From positions 3,164,001 to 3,228,000 of the forward strand of contig NZ_CP038439.1 of the NCBI RefSeq assembly GCF_004683865.2: a stretch of 64,000 nt of DNA, read 5' to 3'. Positions 42,560-51,382 of the stretch are shown here, one piece after another. Source of the stretch: Paracoccus liaowanqingii (lineage in GTDB: Bacteria; Pseudomonadota; Alphaproteobacteria; Rhodobacterales; Rhodobacteraceae). Every line of letters starts with the position of its first letter. Position 1 is the first letter of the stretch. The translations under genes and the position numbers were made by a program. Under the pieces are notes generated by a model. The model was not told the DNA's origin, made no database searches, and was given only the letters and a program-made list of their open reading frames with translations.

Positions 42560-43091
42560 TCAGATCGGCAGCTCCGACGTGGCCTTCTCCGTCGAGACCA
42601 CGATGGACGATCGAAACTTCCGGACGTTCTTGTCGGCGAAGAAGAAACGGTGGGTGAACGCCTCGTAGTCCCCAATATCCTGCGCCATCACGATGAGGAT
42701 GAAGTCGGCATCCCCGGCAATGCAATAGAAGTGAGTGACCTGCCGGATCCTCCCGTGCCTTGCGCTTGAAGGCGTCGATCTGGTCGACACGATCCCGCTC
42801 AAGTTCGACCGCAACGGTGGCAGTGATGCCCAATCCCACCGCCATGGTCGCGATAACGTGGTTCGTCATGACGGCGGCACCAAGCGCCAACCCGGCGGCA
42901 ATCCGGGTGGAGGATGATTGTCCACCCAGTGAGGATGCGACCAAGCTGACCCCGATCAGCCCGGGCAGGTCATCCAGCATCCAGGTCTGTCGTGATGCCC
43001 GAATGCGGCCCCCTGCAACAGGTCCTGCGACACGGATGGAGAATGCCGTGACGGTCAACAGAACGATCACGGCCCGAGACGTTACGCTCAT
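42560..43091 (-). pseudogene. azlD fused to an Lrp/AsnC ligand-domain remnant, frameshifted
   Basis: From ATG 43091 the frame reads IRVAGPVAGGRI, MLDDLPGLIGVSLVASSLGG and AAVMTNHVIATMAVGLG, matching AzlD-type branched-chain amino-acid exporter subunits. It runs without a stop into VAVELERDRVDQIDAFKRKA, the start of an AsnC ligand-binding domain. A one-base shift near 42755 moves the rest, VTHFYCIAGDADFILIVMAQ to SIVVSTEKATSELPI, into another frame ending at 42560. The HTH of the regulator is absent. A deletion joined the two genes, then frame decay followed. Confidence 0.75.
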
Positions 43092-43325
43092 CCAAGGACT
43101 GCTTTCCTGCGACGCAGAAGGGCGCAGGCTGCCAGCCCCATGAGCGCTCCTGCAATGATCCCATAGGCTTTGGGCAACCCAGAGATACGACAGTCACAGT
43201 GACCCCTGCCGCGATGGCCCATGGCAGGAGTTGCGAGGGCCCTCGCCAAAGCCCCCTCGCCAAAGCGATGAAGGCGGCCGTGAACGCAAAGCTCGGTGGC
43301 GCAAGATCGGCGCACGGACCTTCGA
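43088..43325 (-). pseudogene. azlC: azlC 3' fragment, frameshifted
   Basis: The minus strand gives PPSFAFTAAFIALARGLWRG and PSQLLPWAIAAGVTVTVVSLG in one frame. After a one-base slip near 43180 it reads LPKAYGIIAGALMGLAACALL to the stop at 43088. This is the C-terminal third of AzlC, and its stop overlaps the azlD start as ATGA, the usual azlCD arrangement. The 5' two thirds are missing. Bases 43326-43499 show nothing further. Confidence 0.7.
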
Positions 43326-43499
43326 GGACCTGTTCAGAGCCCTTGGCGACATCTGCAGAATGTCCTCACCCCAGGAGTGCTGGAATGATTTCCACGCGGC
43401 AGGGTATGTGCCAGGTTAAGTCAGAAAGGCTTGAGTGCTCGAAAGGACGTCCGGCGTGCAGCTCATTGGCCTGTGCCGCCCGTGATCGGGACGTCTGCC

Positions 43500-44513
43500 C
43501 TACCCGATCCGTGCGCGCCAATCCTCGAGGACGGTGTTGTTGCCGATGCTGGACGCCGGGCCCATCTGCGGCCAGCTGAGGCCTGTGCGGCCCTCGGCAA
43601 TGGCCCGGCTCGCGGCTTCGGCCTCGAATGCAAAGAGATGCTCCGGATGGCGGAGGTCTTCGACGCGCCGCTGTCCCGCTGTCGTCACCTGGATGCGCGC
43701 GTCCGACGGACCCCCGTCGCGCCCGGGCGTCCAGGGGGTCGGAAGCAGCAGTCTGCCCCGGTCGCCTTCGACATGAACGGTGTTTTCCATTGTCTGACTG
43801 ATCGCGCAGCCGATCTCGGCCGTCATGCCGTCGGCGAACCCCAGCACGCCGTGCGCGACTTCGACGACGCCGCTTCGGCCGATCACGCCGGTTCCGCCGA
43901 TCGTTTCCGGCTCGGCGTATCGACCCTGCGCGGCGCCTGCAAAAAGGCGCGCGGCAGAGACGGGATAACCGCCGACATCCAGGATGGCGCCGCCGCCCAG
44001 CTCTTGCGAGAACAGGCGCGAACCGGGACTGAACGGCGCCTCGAAGCCGAACGTCGCGCGCAGGTGCCGAAGCGTGCCGATCTCGCCCGATCGGAGGATC
44101 TCCACCGCCCGCGCGATCTGCGGATGGCACAGGTACATGTAGGCTTCCATGAAGAAGACCCGGTTCCGCGCCGCTGCCTCGACAAGCGTCCTGACCTCGG
44201 CGGCGGTGATCCCGGCCGGTTTCTCGACCGAGACGTGCTTGCCGGCACGGATTGCCATCAAGGCCTGCTCGGCATGGAAGGGATGCGGGGTCGCGATATG
44301 AATGGCATCCACGTCCGGATCCTTGCACAGGTCCCGGTAGTCGGTGTATCGCTTCGCCTCGTCCAGATTATATCGATCCCCGAACGCGCGCCCGCGCGCC
44401 TCGCTGCGGCTCGACACCGCGATGAGAGCGCCCGAGGCAGCCTGTGCCATGCCGTCCGCGAAGTTCCGGGCGATATTCCCGGGACCGACCAGACCCCACC
44501 GTATCGTCGTCAT
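43500..44513 (-). CDS. Gfo/Idh/MocA-family dehydrogenase
   Basis: A 337-residue sugar oxidoreductase from ATG 44513 (MTTIRWGLVGPGNIARNFADGMAQA) with GGAGAACG upstream. It has G-x-G-x-x-A, HIATPHPFHAEQALMAIRAGKHVSVEKP (the E-K-P active motif) and a C-terminal domain with LGGGAILDVGGYPVSAARL (D-x-x-x-Y/H). It oxidises or epimerises a sugar using NAD(P). Third in the LacI-GH94 operon, 120 bases after the phosphorylase, it likely processes the released sugar. Confidence 0.92.
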   Translation of the reverse strand: MTTIRWGLVGPGNIARNFADGMAQAASGALIAVSSRSEARGRAFGDRYNLDEAKRYTDYRDLCKDPDVDAIHIATPHPFHAEQALMAIRAGKHVSVEKPAGITAAEVRTLVEAAARNRVFFMEAYMYLCHPQIARAVEILRSGEIGTLRHLRATFGFEAPFSPGSRLFSQELGGGAILDVGGYPVSAARLFAGAAQGRYAEPETIGGTGVIGRSGVVEVAHGVLGFADGMTAEIGCAISQTMENTVHVEGDRGRLLLPTPWTPGRDGGPSDARIQVTTAGQRRVEDLRHPEHLFAFEAEAASRAIAEGRTGLSWPQMGPASSIGNNTVLEDWRARIG

Positions 44514-44633
44514 ATGGCGTTCTCCCAACCAGACTGTGCGCATTTTCGCTGACCAAGGCACGATCCAAGCGTGCGGGCACCGTGGTGGCCGTGCCGGGAC
44601 AAGCCGGCATGCGGCCCTGTGCCGGTGATGTGG

Positions 44634-47000
44634 CTAGGCCCGCGCGGGCAGCCGCACCCGGACCTGATAGGTCCTGCCATGCTTGACATGCCTCAGGACG
44701 TTTCCGTCGAGTTGCTCCCCGTCAACGTGGATCTCCCGGTCTGTCAGCCCGCCGACGCGCGCGACGTCGACCTCGAAGAGGGCGCCCCGGAATGTCCTGC
44801 GGAAGCGGCAGCGATCCCAGTCCGAGGGGATCTGGGGCGCGATCACGACCCCGTCGCGCGTGCCCCGAAGGCCGCAAAGCTGCTCGATCACAAGACGGTA
44901 GAACCACGAGGCCGTCCCGGTATTGAACAGGTTGCTGGACCGTCCCGCGGTCCGGGGATGCTGGTGCCACGCCCCGCGATAGTAGTTCGGGATATAGAGC
45001 GGCAGTTGGCCGCGGACGGCAATGTCGCCCGCCTCGGGCTCGGTCAGCATTGCGCGCAGCACGCGGTATGCCCGATCCCCTTCCTCGACATGATAGAGGG
45101 CCGCGGCGTAGAAGGCGGCGGCGTGATTGTAGACCGCGCCGTTCTCGGCGCTGCCGGGCCATTTCTGGGTCAGCCGGCCCACATCCTCGCGCATCCGGGT
45201 GTAGGCGGGGGCGAACATGGCGACGCCGTAGGGCGTATCGAGCTGCTCATCGATGGCGCGCAGCATGCGGGCTTGGCGATCCTCGTCCGCCGCGCCGCAG
45301 AGCATCGCCCAACTTTGGGCGTTGAGGTAGATCCGCCCCTCGTCGTCGGCAGAGACGCCGAAATGCTTCCCGTCGTCGGTGATCCCGCGGGCATACCAGT
45401 CGCCGTCCCACAGATGCGCGTTGATCCTATCGACCATGGCGGCGGCCTCGTGTCGCAGCCAGCCCGCGGTGTCCTCGTCCGCTGCTGCATCGCACACCTC
45501 GGCCCAGAGGGACATGGCATAGCTCGACGCCTCGGCCAGCCACCCCGAGACGCCCTTGCCCTTGTATCCCACCATGTTCATGGGGTCGTTCCAGTCGCCC
45601 TGTGCGATCAGAGGCAGGCCACGCTCGTCCACCTCGCCTGCCAGGAAGCTGAGCGCGCGTGTGACGTGGTCGTAGAGGCTGTCCGTCGTGTCGCTGTCGG
45701 ACCAGCCGACCTGTGCTGCAAGGATGGTGCGGTCGTTCGTTTCGTCCAGATAGGCGCAGGTCGTGATCACCAGCCAGACCGCATGGTCGGTATGGGGGAT
45801 CTGGTTGATGTATTTCAGCGTCGCATCGGGGCGCAGCAGGATGCCATCCGGCACCTTGCCCGAGACGGACTGCTGGCTTGCGGTGCGCAGGATGACCTCG
45901 CGGGTCGTGTCCGGCCGGATGAACACCATGCCAAGCGCGTCCTGCAGGTAGTTCCGCGTCTGCGGGTCGGTCGTCAGGCGGTTGGTATCGCCGTGATAGA
46001 AGACCTGCCGCGGCAACCAGTGGTTGACGAATGCGTCGAACGCGGCGTCGGGCGTCTCGATTTCAAAGCTGCCCAGCCCGTCCGCGATATAGGCGCGGGT
46101 GGCGCCTTGCACCGCCGCCGCGTCGCCGCGCAGGTATTTCCCGATCAGCGTCGCGACTTCGGATGTGTCATGCGCAGGCCCGAAGATCAGGCGAAAGCGC
46201 TCGGATCCGCCTGCGGAAAGCGACAGGTCGTATTGCAGGATGCCCGCCGGGATCTCGTAGGCCGCGTCGCCCCCGGCCAGGTTCCTGCCGCCCTGCAGCG
46301 CGGATGGGTCGGCAAGCCCGCCCTCGCCCTCGAAGGCCTGCTGCGAGACCTCGACATGGTCCGGCAAGCGGTCGGCGGCAAGAAACGTGATATCCTTGAG
46401 ATGGCGGTTCCGGAAGTAATCCTCGACCGCCTGATAGGGGGTGACGCTGGTGCAGATGACGGCGCCGAGGTCGGCGTCGAAATGTCCGCCCATGTTCATC
46501 CATGACATGTAGCCGACCGGGAAATACGGGACGAACGAGACGTCCCGCGTGCCGTCGCCGATGTTTGTGACCGTCGCCGTCCAGATCTCGGCCACGTCAT
46601 CCTCGGGCAGTTCGAGACAGAGGTCGACGCGCAGTCCGTCCTTCTCGACCGTCCAGCGCATGTCAGAAAGGCCCGGCTCGAAGACAAAGCTGTCCGGCCG
46701 CGCCCGCACCGGCTCGTGCGGGGCCGAGAACAGCGCCCCGCTTCGGTTGTCGCGGACATAGAAGAACCGGCCCGGGTGATGGGCGAAATAGCGATGCTCG
46801 GGCTGCATGAAGCTCTGCCCGGCCATCGTCGGCACATGGGCGTATTTCCTAGGCTCGGGGTCCATGTACTGGCTGACGGCGAAGCCCCGGCAGCTCATCT
46901 GGATCATCATCCGCCGGTTCCACAGATAACCGGCCGCGGACGGCGCCAGCATGGGGTCGGTCAGGCGGAAACGGGTTCCGTTGTCGATGAATTCGGGCAT
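44634..47000 (-). CDS. GH94 carbohydrate phosphorylase (cellobionate-phosphorylase-like)
   Basis: A 788-residue glycoside phosphorylase. The N-terminal beta-sandwich includes GYLWNRRMMIQMSCRGFAVSQYMDPEP. The (alpha/alpha)6 barrel carries RNYLQDALGMVF and QGDWNDPMNMVGYKGKGVSGWL, where the Asp of DWND is the expected general acid, then KWPGSAENGAVYNHAAAF for phosphate/substrate binding. WNDPMN followed by KGKGVSGWL recalls cellobionic-acid phosphorylases more than cellobiose phosphorylases (usually WNDGMN), but I cannot settle the acceptor. The enzyme is cytoplasmic (no signal) and would split an imported disaccharide to a sugar 1-phosphate. It follows the LacI gene by 23 bases. Confidence 0.88.
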   Translation of the reverse strand: MPEFIDNGTRFRLTDPMLAPSAAGYLWNRRMMIQMSCRGFAVSQYMDPEPRKYAHVPTMAGQSFMQPEHRYFAHHPGRFFYVRDNRSGALFSAPHEPVRARPDSFVFEPGLSDMRWTVEKDGLRVDLCLELPEDDVAEIWTATVTNIGDGTRDVSFVPYFPVGYMSWMNMGGHFDADLGAVICTSVTPYQAVEDYFRNRHLKDITFLAADRLPDHVEVSQQAFEGEGGLADPSALQGGRNLAGGDAAYEIPAGILQYDLSLSAGGSERFRLIFGPAHDTSEVATLIGKYLRGDAAAVQGATRAYIADGLGSFEIETPDAAFDAFVNHWLPRQVFYHGDTNRLTTDPQTRNYLQDALGMVFIRPDTTREVILRTASQQSVSGKVPDGILLRPDATLKYINQIPHTDHAVWLVITTCAYLDETNDRTILAAQVGWSDSDTTDSLYDHVTRALSFLAGEVDERGLPLIAQGDWNDPMNMVGYKGKGVSGWLAEASSYAMSLWAEVCDAAADEDTAGWLRHEAAAMVDRINAHLWDGDWYARGITDDGKHFGVSADDEGRIYLNAQSWAMLCGAADEDRQARMLRAIDEQLDTPYGVAMFAPAYTRMREDVGRLTQKWPGSAENGAVYNHAAAFYAAALYHVEEGDRAYRVLRAMLTEPEAGDIAVRGQLPLYIPNYYRGAWHQHPRTAGRSSNLFNTGTASWFYRLVIEQLCGLRGTRDGVVIAPQIPSDWDRCRFRRTFRGALFEVDVARVGGLTDREIHVDGEQLDGNVLRHVKHGRTYQVRVRLPARA

Positions 47001-47023
47001 GATCGTCTTTCGATGCTGCGCAA

Positions 47024-48052
47024 TCAGGGGGCGGACGGGGGCGGCGCGGTGGATTTGCGCGCGCAGAGGGTGGGCTCGAACCGCTCCTGGAAGGGCATGT
47101 CGAGACCATAGGTGAGGTTGAGAAGCTGGCGGCAGGCCGACTGCGTCATCTCGACGATGGGTGCGTGGATCGTGCTCAGCGCGGGAACCATGTAGGCGGC
47201 GAAATCGACGTCGTCGTAGCCCAGCACGGACACCTGGTCCGGCACCTTGATGCCGGAGGCCTGGAGGCGGGCCGCGACCACCATGGCCACCTTGTCGTTG
47301 CCGCAGAACACCGCGGTGAATTCGCCTGCCGACTGCATCAGGGTGTCGGCGGCCTGCTCTCCGCCGGCATAGCTGTACGCGCCCTCGATGACACGTTCGG
47401 GCGCCACCGGATTGTTCAGTCGCTCCAACTCGTCGATGAAGCCGTTATGCCGTTGCTTGGCGTCCTGCGCCGAGAGCCGGCCGGTGATGACGGCGATCTT
47501 CCGATGGCCGAGGCCGTGGAGATGCTGGGCGGCAAGGCGCCCGCCGCGGTCATGATTTATCGAAAAGGCCCGGCCGGGCAGCGCCTCGACCTCGCGGTTG
47601 ATGCAGACGAGGTTCGGATATCGATCCGACAGGCTGGCCAGTCTGAAATCGCCAAGCCGCGACCCCGACATGAGGATGCCATCGCAGTCGCGATTGATCA
47701 GGTAGTCGATATGGGCAAGCCGGTCCTCGTCGGACTGTGCATCCTCGGCATTTGCAAGGATCATGTGCTTTCCGTGCTGCCGAAGCTCCAGTTCGATGGC
47801 CCGGATCATCATCTGGTAATAGGGCCCTTCGAGAGACGGCACCCATACCCCCACAAGTTCCGAGCGGCGGGAAGACAGCGACCGGGCGATGCTGTTGGGC
47901 CGGTAGTTGAGCTGACGGATCGCAAGGGCGATCTTTTCGGCGGACTTCTGCGAAATAGAACCGTTTCCAGAAACGAATCTGGAGACGGTCCCGGATCCGA
48001 CTCCGGCAAGCTTTGCCACGTCCTTCAATGTCGCCGTCTTGTGTTCCGCCAT
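47024..48052 (-). CDS. LacI-family regulator of the GH94/ABC locus
   Basis: A 342-residue LacI regulator from ATG 48052: TATLKDVAKLAGVGSGTVSRFVSGNGSISQKSAEKIALAIRQLNYRPNSIARSL (HTH and hinge), then the periplasmic-binding-like core with AVFCGNDKVAMVVAARLQASG and VSVLGYDDVDFAAYMVPALSTI. The longer frame to 48280 would contain the operator. It heads the minus-strand operon and likely controls the divergent transporter as well. Confidence 0.93.
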   Translation of the reverse strand: MAEHKTATLKDVAKLAGVGSGTVSRFVSGNGSISQKSAEKIALAIRQLNYRPNSIARSLSSRRSELVGVWVPSLEGPYYQMMIRAIELELRQHGKHMILANAEDAQSDEDRLAHIDYLINRDCDGILMSGSRLGDFRLASLSDRYPNLVCINREVEALPGRAFSINHDRGGRLAAQHLHGLGHRKIAVITGRLSAQDAKQRHNGFIDELERLNNPVAPERVIEGAYSYAGGEQAADTLMQSAGEFTAVFCGNDKVAMVVAARLQASGIKVPDQVSVLGYDDVDFAAYMVPALSTIHAPIVEMTQSACRQLLNLTYGLDMPFQERFEPTLCARKSTAPPPSAP

Positions 48053-48186
48053 GATGAGTGCCCAAAGTATCCTTATTACTTTACAGGTGTTTGAAGACCA
48101 ACTGTAGGAAGATGCTCCTGCCCGGATGCATTGCCGCACATCAGTTGTCGCAGGAACGATTGACAAGATCAAGTCACCGTGTTTGA

Positions 48187-48204
48187 AATGGAACCGGTTC
48201 CATT
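48187..48204. promoter_or_regulatory. LacI operator, perfect 18-bp palindrome
   Basis: AATGGAACCGGTTCCATT is perfectly symmetric around CCGG, the form used by LacI/GalR-type proteins. It lies 135 bases before the regulator and 75 before the transporter start. A TTGACA box at 48160-48165 is placed so that the operator would cover the -10 region of the transporter promoter. Confidence 0.85.
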
Positions 48205-48278
48205 GGAGGTTCTGGAGCATCTCGCGGCCCTCGAAGTTTCGGGCGGCGAAGATCGATTTGGTGCATTGGGGAGGACAC

Positions 48279-49511
48279 ATGTTTCACAAGACAAGGCTGA
48301 TGGCGCAGACCGCCATCGCTCTGGCCATCGGCGCAACCGCAGGACATGCTCAGGAGGCGGAGGTCATCCACTTCTGGACCTCGGGGGGCGAGTCCGCGGC
48401 GATCTCGGTTCTGGCTGACGCGTTCGAGGAGCGTGGCGGCGAATGGACCGACAACGCCATTGCCGGCGGTTCGGCCGCCCGCAGCGCCGCCATAAACCGG
48501 ATCATCGGCGGCGATCCGTCCACCGCCGCGCTGTTCAACACCTCGCAGCAATATCACGAGATCATCGCCGAGGGCTTGCTGAACGACATCGACGACGTCG
48601 CCACCCGGAACGATTGGGACAACATTCTGCCGGCCCCGATCGTCGACGCGATCAAGGTCGACGGCAGATACTATGCGGCCCCCGTCAACATCCACATGCC
48701 GCTCTGGATCTGGTATTCCTCGGGCGCGCTGGAGCAGGCAGGTATCGAGTCGCCTCCAGAGACGATGGAGGAATTCTTCGCCGCGCTCGACGCCCTGCAG
48801 GCCGCCGATATCACGCCGCTCGCCCTCGGGGGTCAGCGTTGGCAGGAAAACCTGCTCTTCTCCGCGATGATGACCAATGTCGGCGGGCGGGATCTTTGGA
48901 CCGGCATCTATGCCGACAAGGACGAGGAGGCAATCAACTCGCCCGAATTCCGGGAGGTCATCGAGACGTTCGTCCGGCTGAAGCCCTATGTGGACAGTGC
49001 CTCGCCCGGTCGAAACTGGAACGACGCCACGGCGATGCTGATCGGCGACACGGCAGGGTTTCAGGTCATGGGCGATTGGGCCAAGGGCGAATTCACGCAG
49101 GCCGATCAGCAGATCGGCGTCGATTACAACTGCCTGCCGGGTCTGCGAGAGGATGCCCCCTATGTGCTGGGCGGCGACGTGTTCGTCTTTCCGCGGACCG
49201 AGGATCCGGCCCAGATCGAGGCTCAGAACCTGCTGGCCGAGACGATCACCGCTCCGGACGTCCAGGTGGCGTTCAACAACCTCAAGGGTTCGATCCCGAT
49301 CCGGTTCGACGTCGACGTGTCCGCGATGGACGCGTGCGCCGCACTGGGCATGGAGATCATGGGCGACCCGTCGCGCCTGGTGCCGGACGCCTCCCAGATG
49401 ATGAACGAATACGTCTATGGCTCGGTCCAGGACGTCGTCACCGAACTCTGGAACACGGACATGAGCGTCGACGAGGCGGTCGAGCGTTTCGGCAACGCGC
49501 TGCAGAACTGA
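48279..49511 (+). CDS. Sugar ABC transporter substrate-binding protein
   Basis: A 410-residue family 1 binding protein. From ATG 48279 (GGGGAGGACAC upstream) it has a Sec signal, MFHKTRLMAQTAIALAIGATAGHA, then EVIHFWTSGGESAAISVLADAFEERGGEW and PVNIHMPLWIWYSSGALEQAGIE. This resembles glucose/mannose- and oligosaccharide-binding proteins of proteobacteria. It is first in the importer operon, so the sugar it captures is probably the GH94 substrate. Confidence 0.93.
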   Translation: MFHKTRLMAQTAIALAIGATAGHAQEAEVIHFWTSGGESAAISVLADAFEERGGEWTDNAIAGGSAARSAAINRIIGGDPSTAALFNTSQQYHEIIAEGLLNDIDDVATRNDWDNILPAPIVDAIKVDGRYYAAPVNIHMPLWIWYSSGALEQAGIESPPETMEEFFAALDALQAADITPLALGGQRWQENLLFSAMMTNVGGRDLWTGIYADKDEEAINSPEFREVIETFVRLKPYVDSASPGRNWNDATAMLIGDTAGFQVMGDWAKGEFTQADQQIGVDYNCLPGLREDAPYVLGGDVFVFPRTEDPAQIEAQNLLAETITAPDVQVAFNNLKGSIPIRFDVDVSAMDACAALGMEIMGDPSRLVPDASQMMNEYVYGSVQDVVTELWNTDMSVDEAVERFGNALQN

Positions 49512-49538
49512 TCCGGACCTACGGAAAGTCTGGTGACG

Positions 49539-49564
49539 GAGGGAGGGCATCGTCCTTCCCTCCT
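49539..49564 (+). terminator. Intra-operon hairpin after the binding-protein gene
   Basis: GGAGGGA and TCCCTCC pair around a short interrupted loop, 27 bases after the stop. There is no T run. Such hairpins often protect the 3' end of the abundant binding-protein mRNA while letting part of the transcript read through to the permeases. Confidence 0.5.
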
Positions 49565-49583
49565 TCGATAGAGGGAGGATACC

Positions 49584-50483
49584 GTGCAGACCGCTCAACT
49601 CACCCGGCATATGCGACGCAATACGGCAGCATATCTGGCCCTGCTCCCGATGGCCGCCATCGTCGTCTTCGCCTATCTGGGCACCATGGCGTGGTCGGTC
49701 CGCCTGTCTTTCACAAGCTCGCGCATGCTGCCCCGGAACGACTTCGTGGGCTTCGACCAATATGCCCAGCTGTTCGGCACGTCGCGCTGGCTGACCTCGC
49801 TGGAGAACTTCGTCTTCATCGCGATCTTCTTTCTGGCGATCTGCTTTGTCCTGGGAACGCTGCTGGCAATTTTCATCGACCAGAACGTGCGCGCGGAGGG
49901 CCTGTTCCGGACGGCCTTTCTCTATCCCTACGCCATGTCCTTCGTCGTGACCGGCCTGATGTGGCAATGGATCCTCAACCCTGATCTGGGGATCGAGCGG
50001 ACCATGCGCAATCTGGGCTTTTCGGACTTCGTCCTGGACTGGGTGGTCAACAGCGACACCGTCCTCTACGCCGTCGTCCTGGCGACCGTCTGGCACGGCG
50101 CCGGTCTGGTGATGGCCTTGCTGCTCGCCGGCCTGCGGGGCATCGACACGGACCTGTGGAAGGCCACGCGGATCGACGGCATACCGCTCTGGCGCGCCTA
50201 CGCCTTCATCATCCTGCCGATCTTGCGACCGATGATCATCACCTCGCTGGTGCTGCTGTCGATCAGCATCGTCAAGATGTATGACCTGATCATCGCGATG
50301 ACCAATGGCGGGCCCGGAACGGCCAGCGAGGTGCCGGCCAAGTTCATCATGGACAACCTGTTCGAGCGCGCCAATATCGGCCTGGCCACGGCGGCATCGA
50401 CGACCATGCTGGTCACCGTCCTGCTGATCATCGCGCCGGTCCTCTATTCGCAATACCTCGGCAAGAAAGGGACCACGGCATGA
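49584..50483 (+). CDS. Sugar ABC transporter permease (MalF-like)
   Basis: A 299-residue, six-helix permease starting at GTG 49584 with GGGAGGAT six bases upstream. The EAA loop is LWKATRIDGIPLWRAYAFIILPIL and the first helix is AYLALLPMAAIVVFAYLGTMAW. It pairs with the next gene, whose ATG overlaps its stop. Confidence 0.93.
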   Translation: MQTAQLTRHMRRNTAAYLALLPMAAIVVFAYLGTMAWSVRLSFTSSRMLPRNDFVGFDQYAQLFGTSRWLTSLENFVFIAIFFLAICFVLGTLLAIFIDQNVRAEGLFRTAFLYPYAMSFVVTGLMWQWILNPDLGIERTMRNLGFSDFVLDWVVNSDTVLYAVVLATVWHGAGLVMALLLAGLRGIDTDLWKATRIDGIPLWRAYAFIILPILRPMIITSLVLLSISIVKMYDLIIAMTNGGPGTASEVPAKFIMDNLFERANIGLATAASTTMLVTVLLIIAPVLYSQYLGKKGTTA

Positions 50484-51379
50484 GCGTGGCCGAAGCGAAC
50501 GCGCCTGCCCTCCGGCGCCCGGTGACTTCCCAGCAGCGTTGGGGCCGGATCGGCATCTACGCCTTTCTGGGCGTCATGACGGTTTTCTTTCTGCTGCCGC
50601 TCTACGTGATGATCGTCACCTCGCTGAAGACCATGGACGAGATCCGGCTTGGCCAGATCTTCGCGCTGCCCGTGCAGCCGACGTTGGAGGCTTGGGCCAC
50701 GGCATGGTCCAGCGCCTGCACGGGGCTCGACTGCACCGGCCTTCGCATCGGCTTCTGGAACTCGGTCCAGATCCTGATCCCAAGCGTCATCCTGTCGATC
50801 CTTCTGGGCGCCCTCAACGGCTATGCGCTGTCGTTCTGGAAGGTCCGCGGGGCGAACCTGCTCTTTGCCTGCCTGCTGCTGGGCGCCTTCATGCCCTATC
50901 AGGTGTTCATCTATCCGCTGGTACGCTTCTATGCTCAGGCGGGCATCTATGGATCGCTGCCGGGGATCGTCCTCACCCATGTCATCTTCGGGATGCCGGT
51001 GATGACCCTTCTGTTCCGGAACTACTATTCGGGACTGCCGACCGAGCTGTTCAAGGCGGCCCGGGTCGATGGCGCCGGGTTCTGGGCGATCTTCTTCACC
51101 ATCATCCTGCCGATGTCGGTCCCGATCACCATCGTCGCGGTCATCATGCAGGTGACGGCCATCTGGAACGACTTCCTGCTGGGGCTGGTCTTCGCCGGGC
51201 GGGAGAACCTGCCGATGACCGTGCAGCTGAACAACATCGTCAACACCACCACGGGCGAGCGGGCCTACAACGTCAACATGGCCGCGACCATCCTGACGTC
51301 CCTGGTTCCGCTGGCCGTTTATCTTGGGTCCGGCCGCTGGTTTGTCCGCGGCATCGCGTCCGGCGCGGTAAAGGGGTAA
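50480..51379 (+). CDS. Sugar ABC transporter permease (MalG-like)
   Basis: A 299-residue permease, six helices, with the EAA loop ELFKAARVDGAGFWAIFFTIILPMS. ATGA overlap with the preceding permease indicates translational coupling. An insertion with two cysteines (SACTGLDCTG, between helices 1 and 2) faces the periplasm and may form a disulfide. Confidence 0.93.
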   Translation: MSVAEANAPALRRPVTSQQRWGRIGIYAFLGVMTVFFLLPLYVMIVTSLKTMDEIRLGQIFALPVQPTLEAWATAWSSACTGLDCTGLRIGFWNSVQILIPSVILSILLGALNGYALSFWKVRGANLLFACLLLGAFMPYQVFIYPLVRFYAQAGIYGSLPGIVLTHVIFGMPVMTLLFRNYYSGLPTELFKAARVDGAGFWAIFFTIILPMSVPITIVAVIMQVTAIWNDFLLGLVFAGRENLPMTVQLNNIVNTTTGERAYNVNMAATILTSLVPLAVYLGSGRWFVRGIASGAVKG

Positions 51380-51382
51380 GTC

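Noticed and set aside
44571..46505. 644-codon open frame on the plus strand
   Set aside because: Antisense to the GH94 gene, which has clear family motifs; no homology in the plus frame.
48174..50453. 759-codon open frame on the minus strand
   Set aside because: Antisense to the sugar binding protein and permease; low-complexity Asp/Arg/Gln/His composition.
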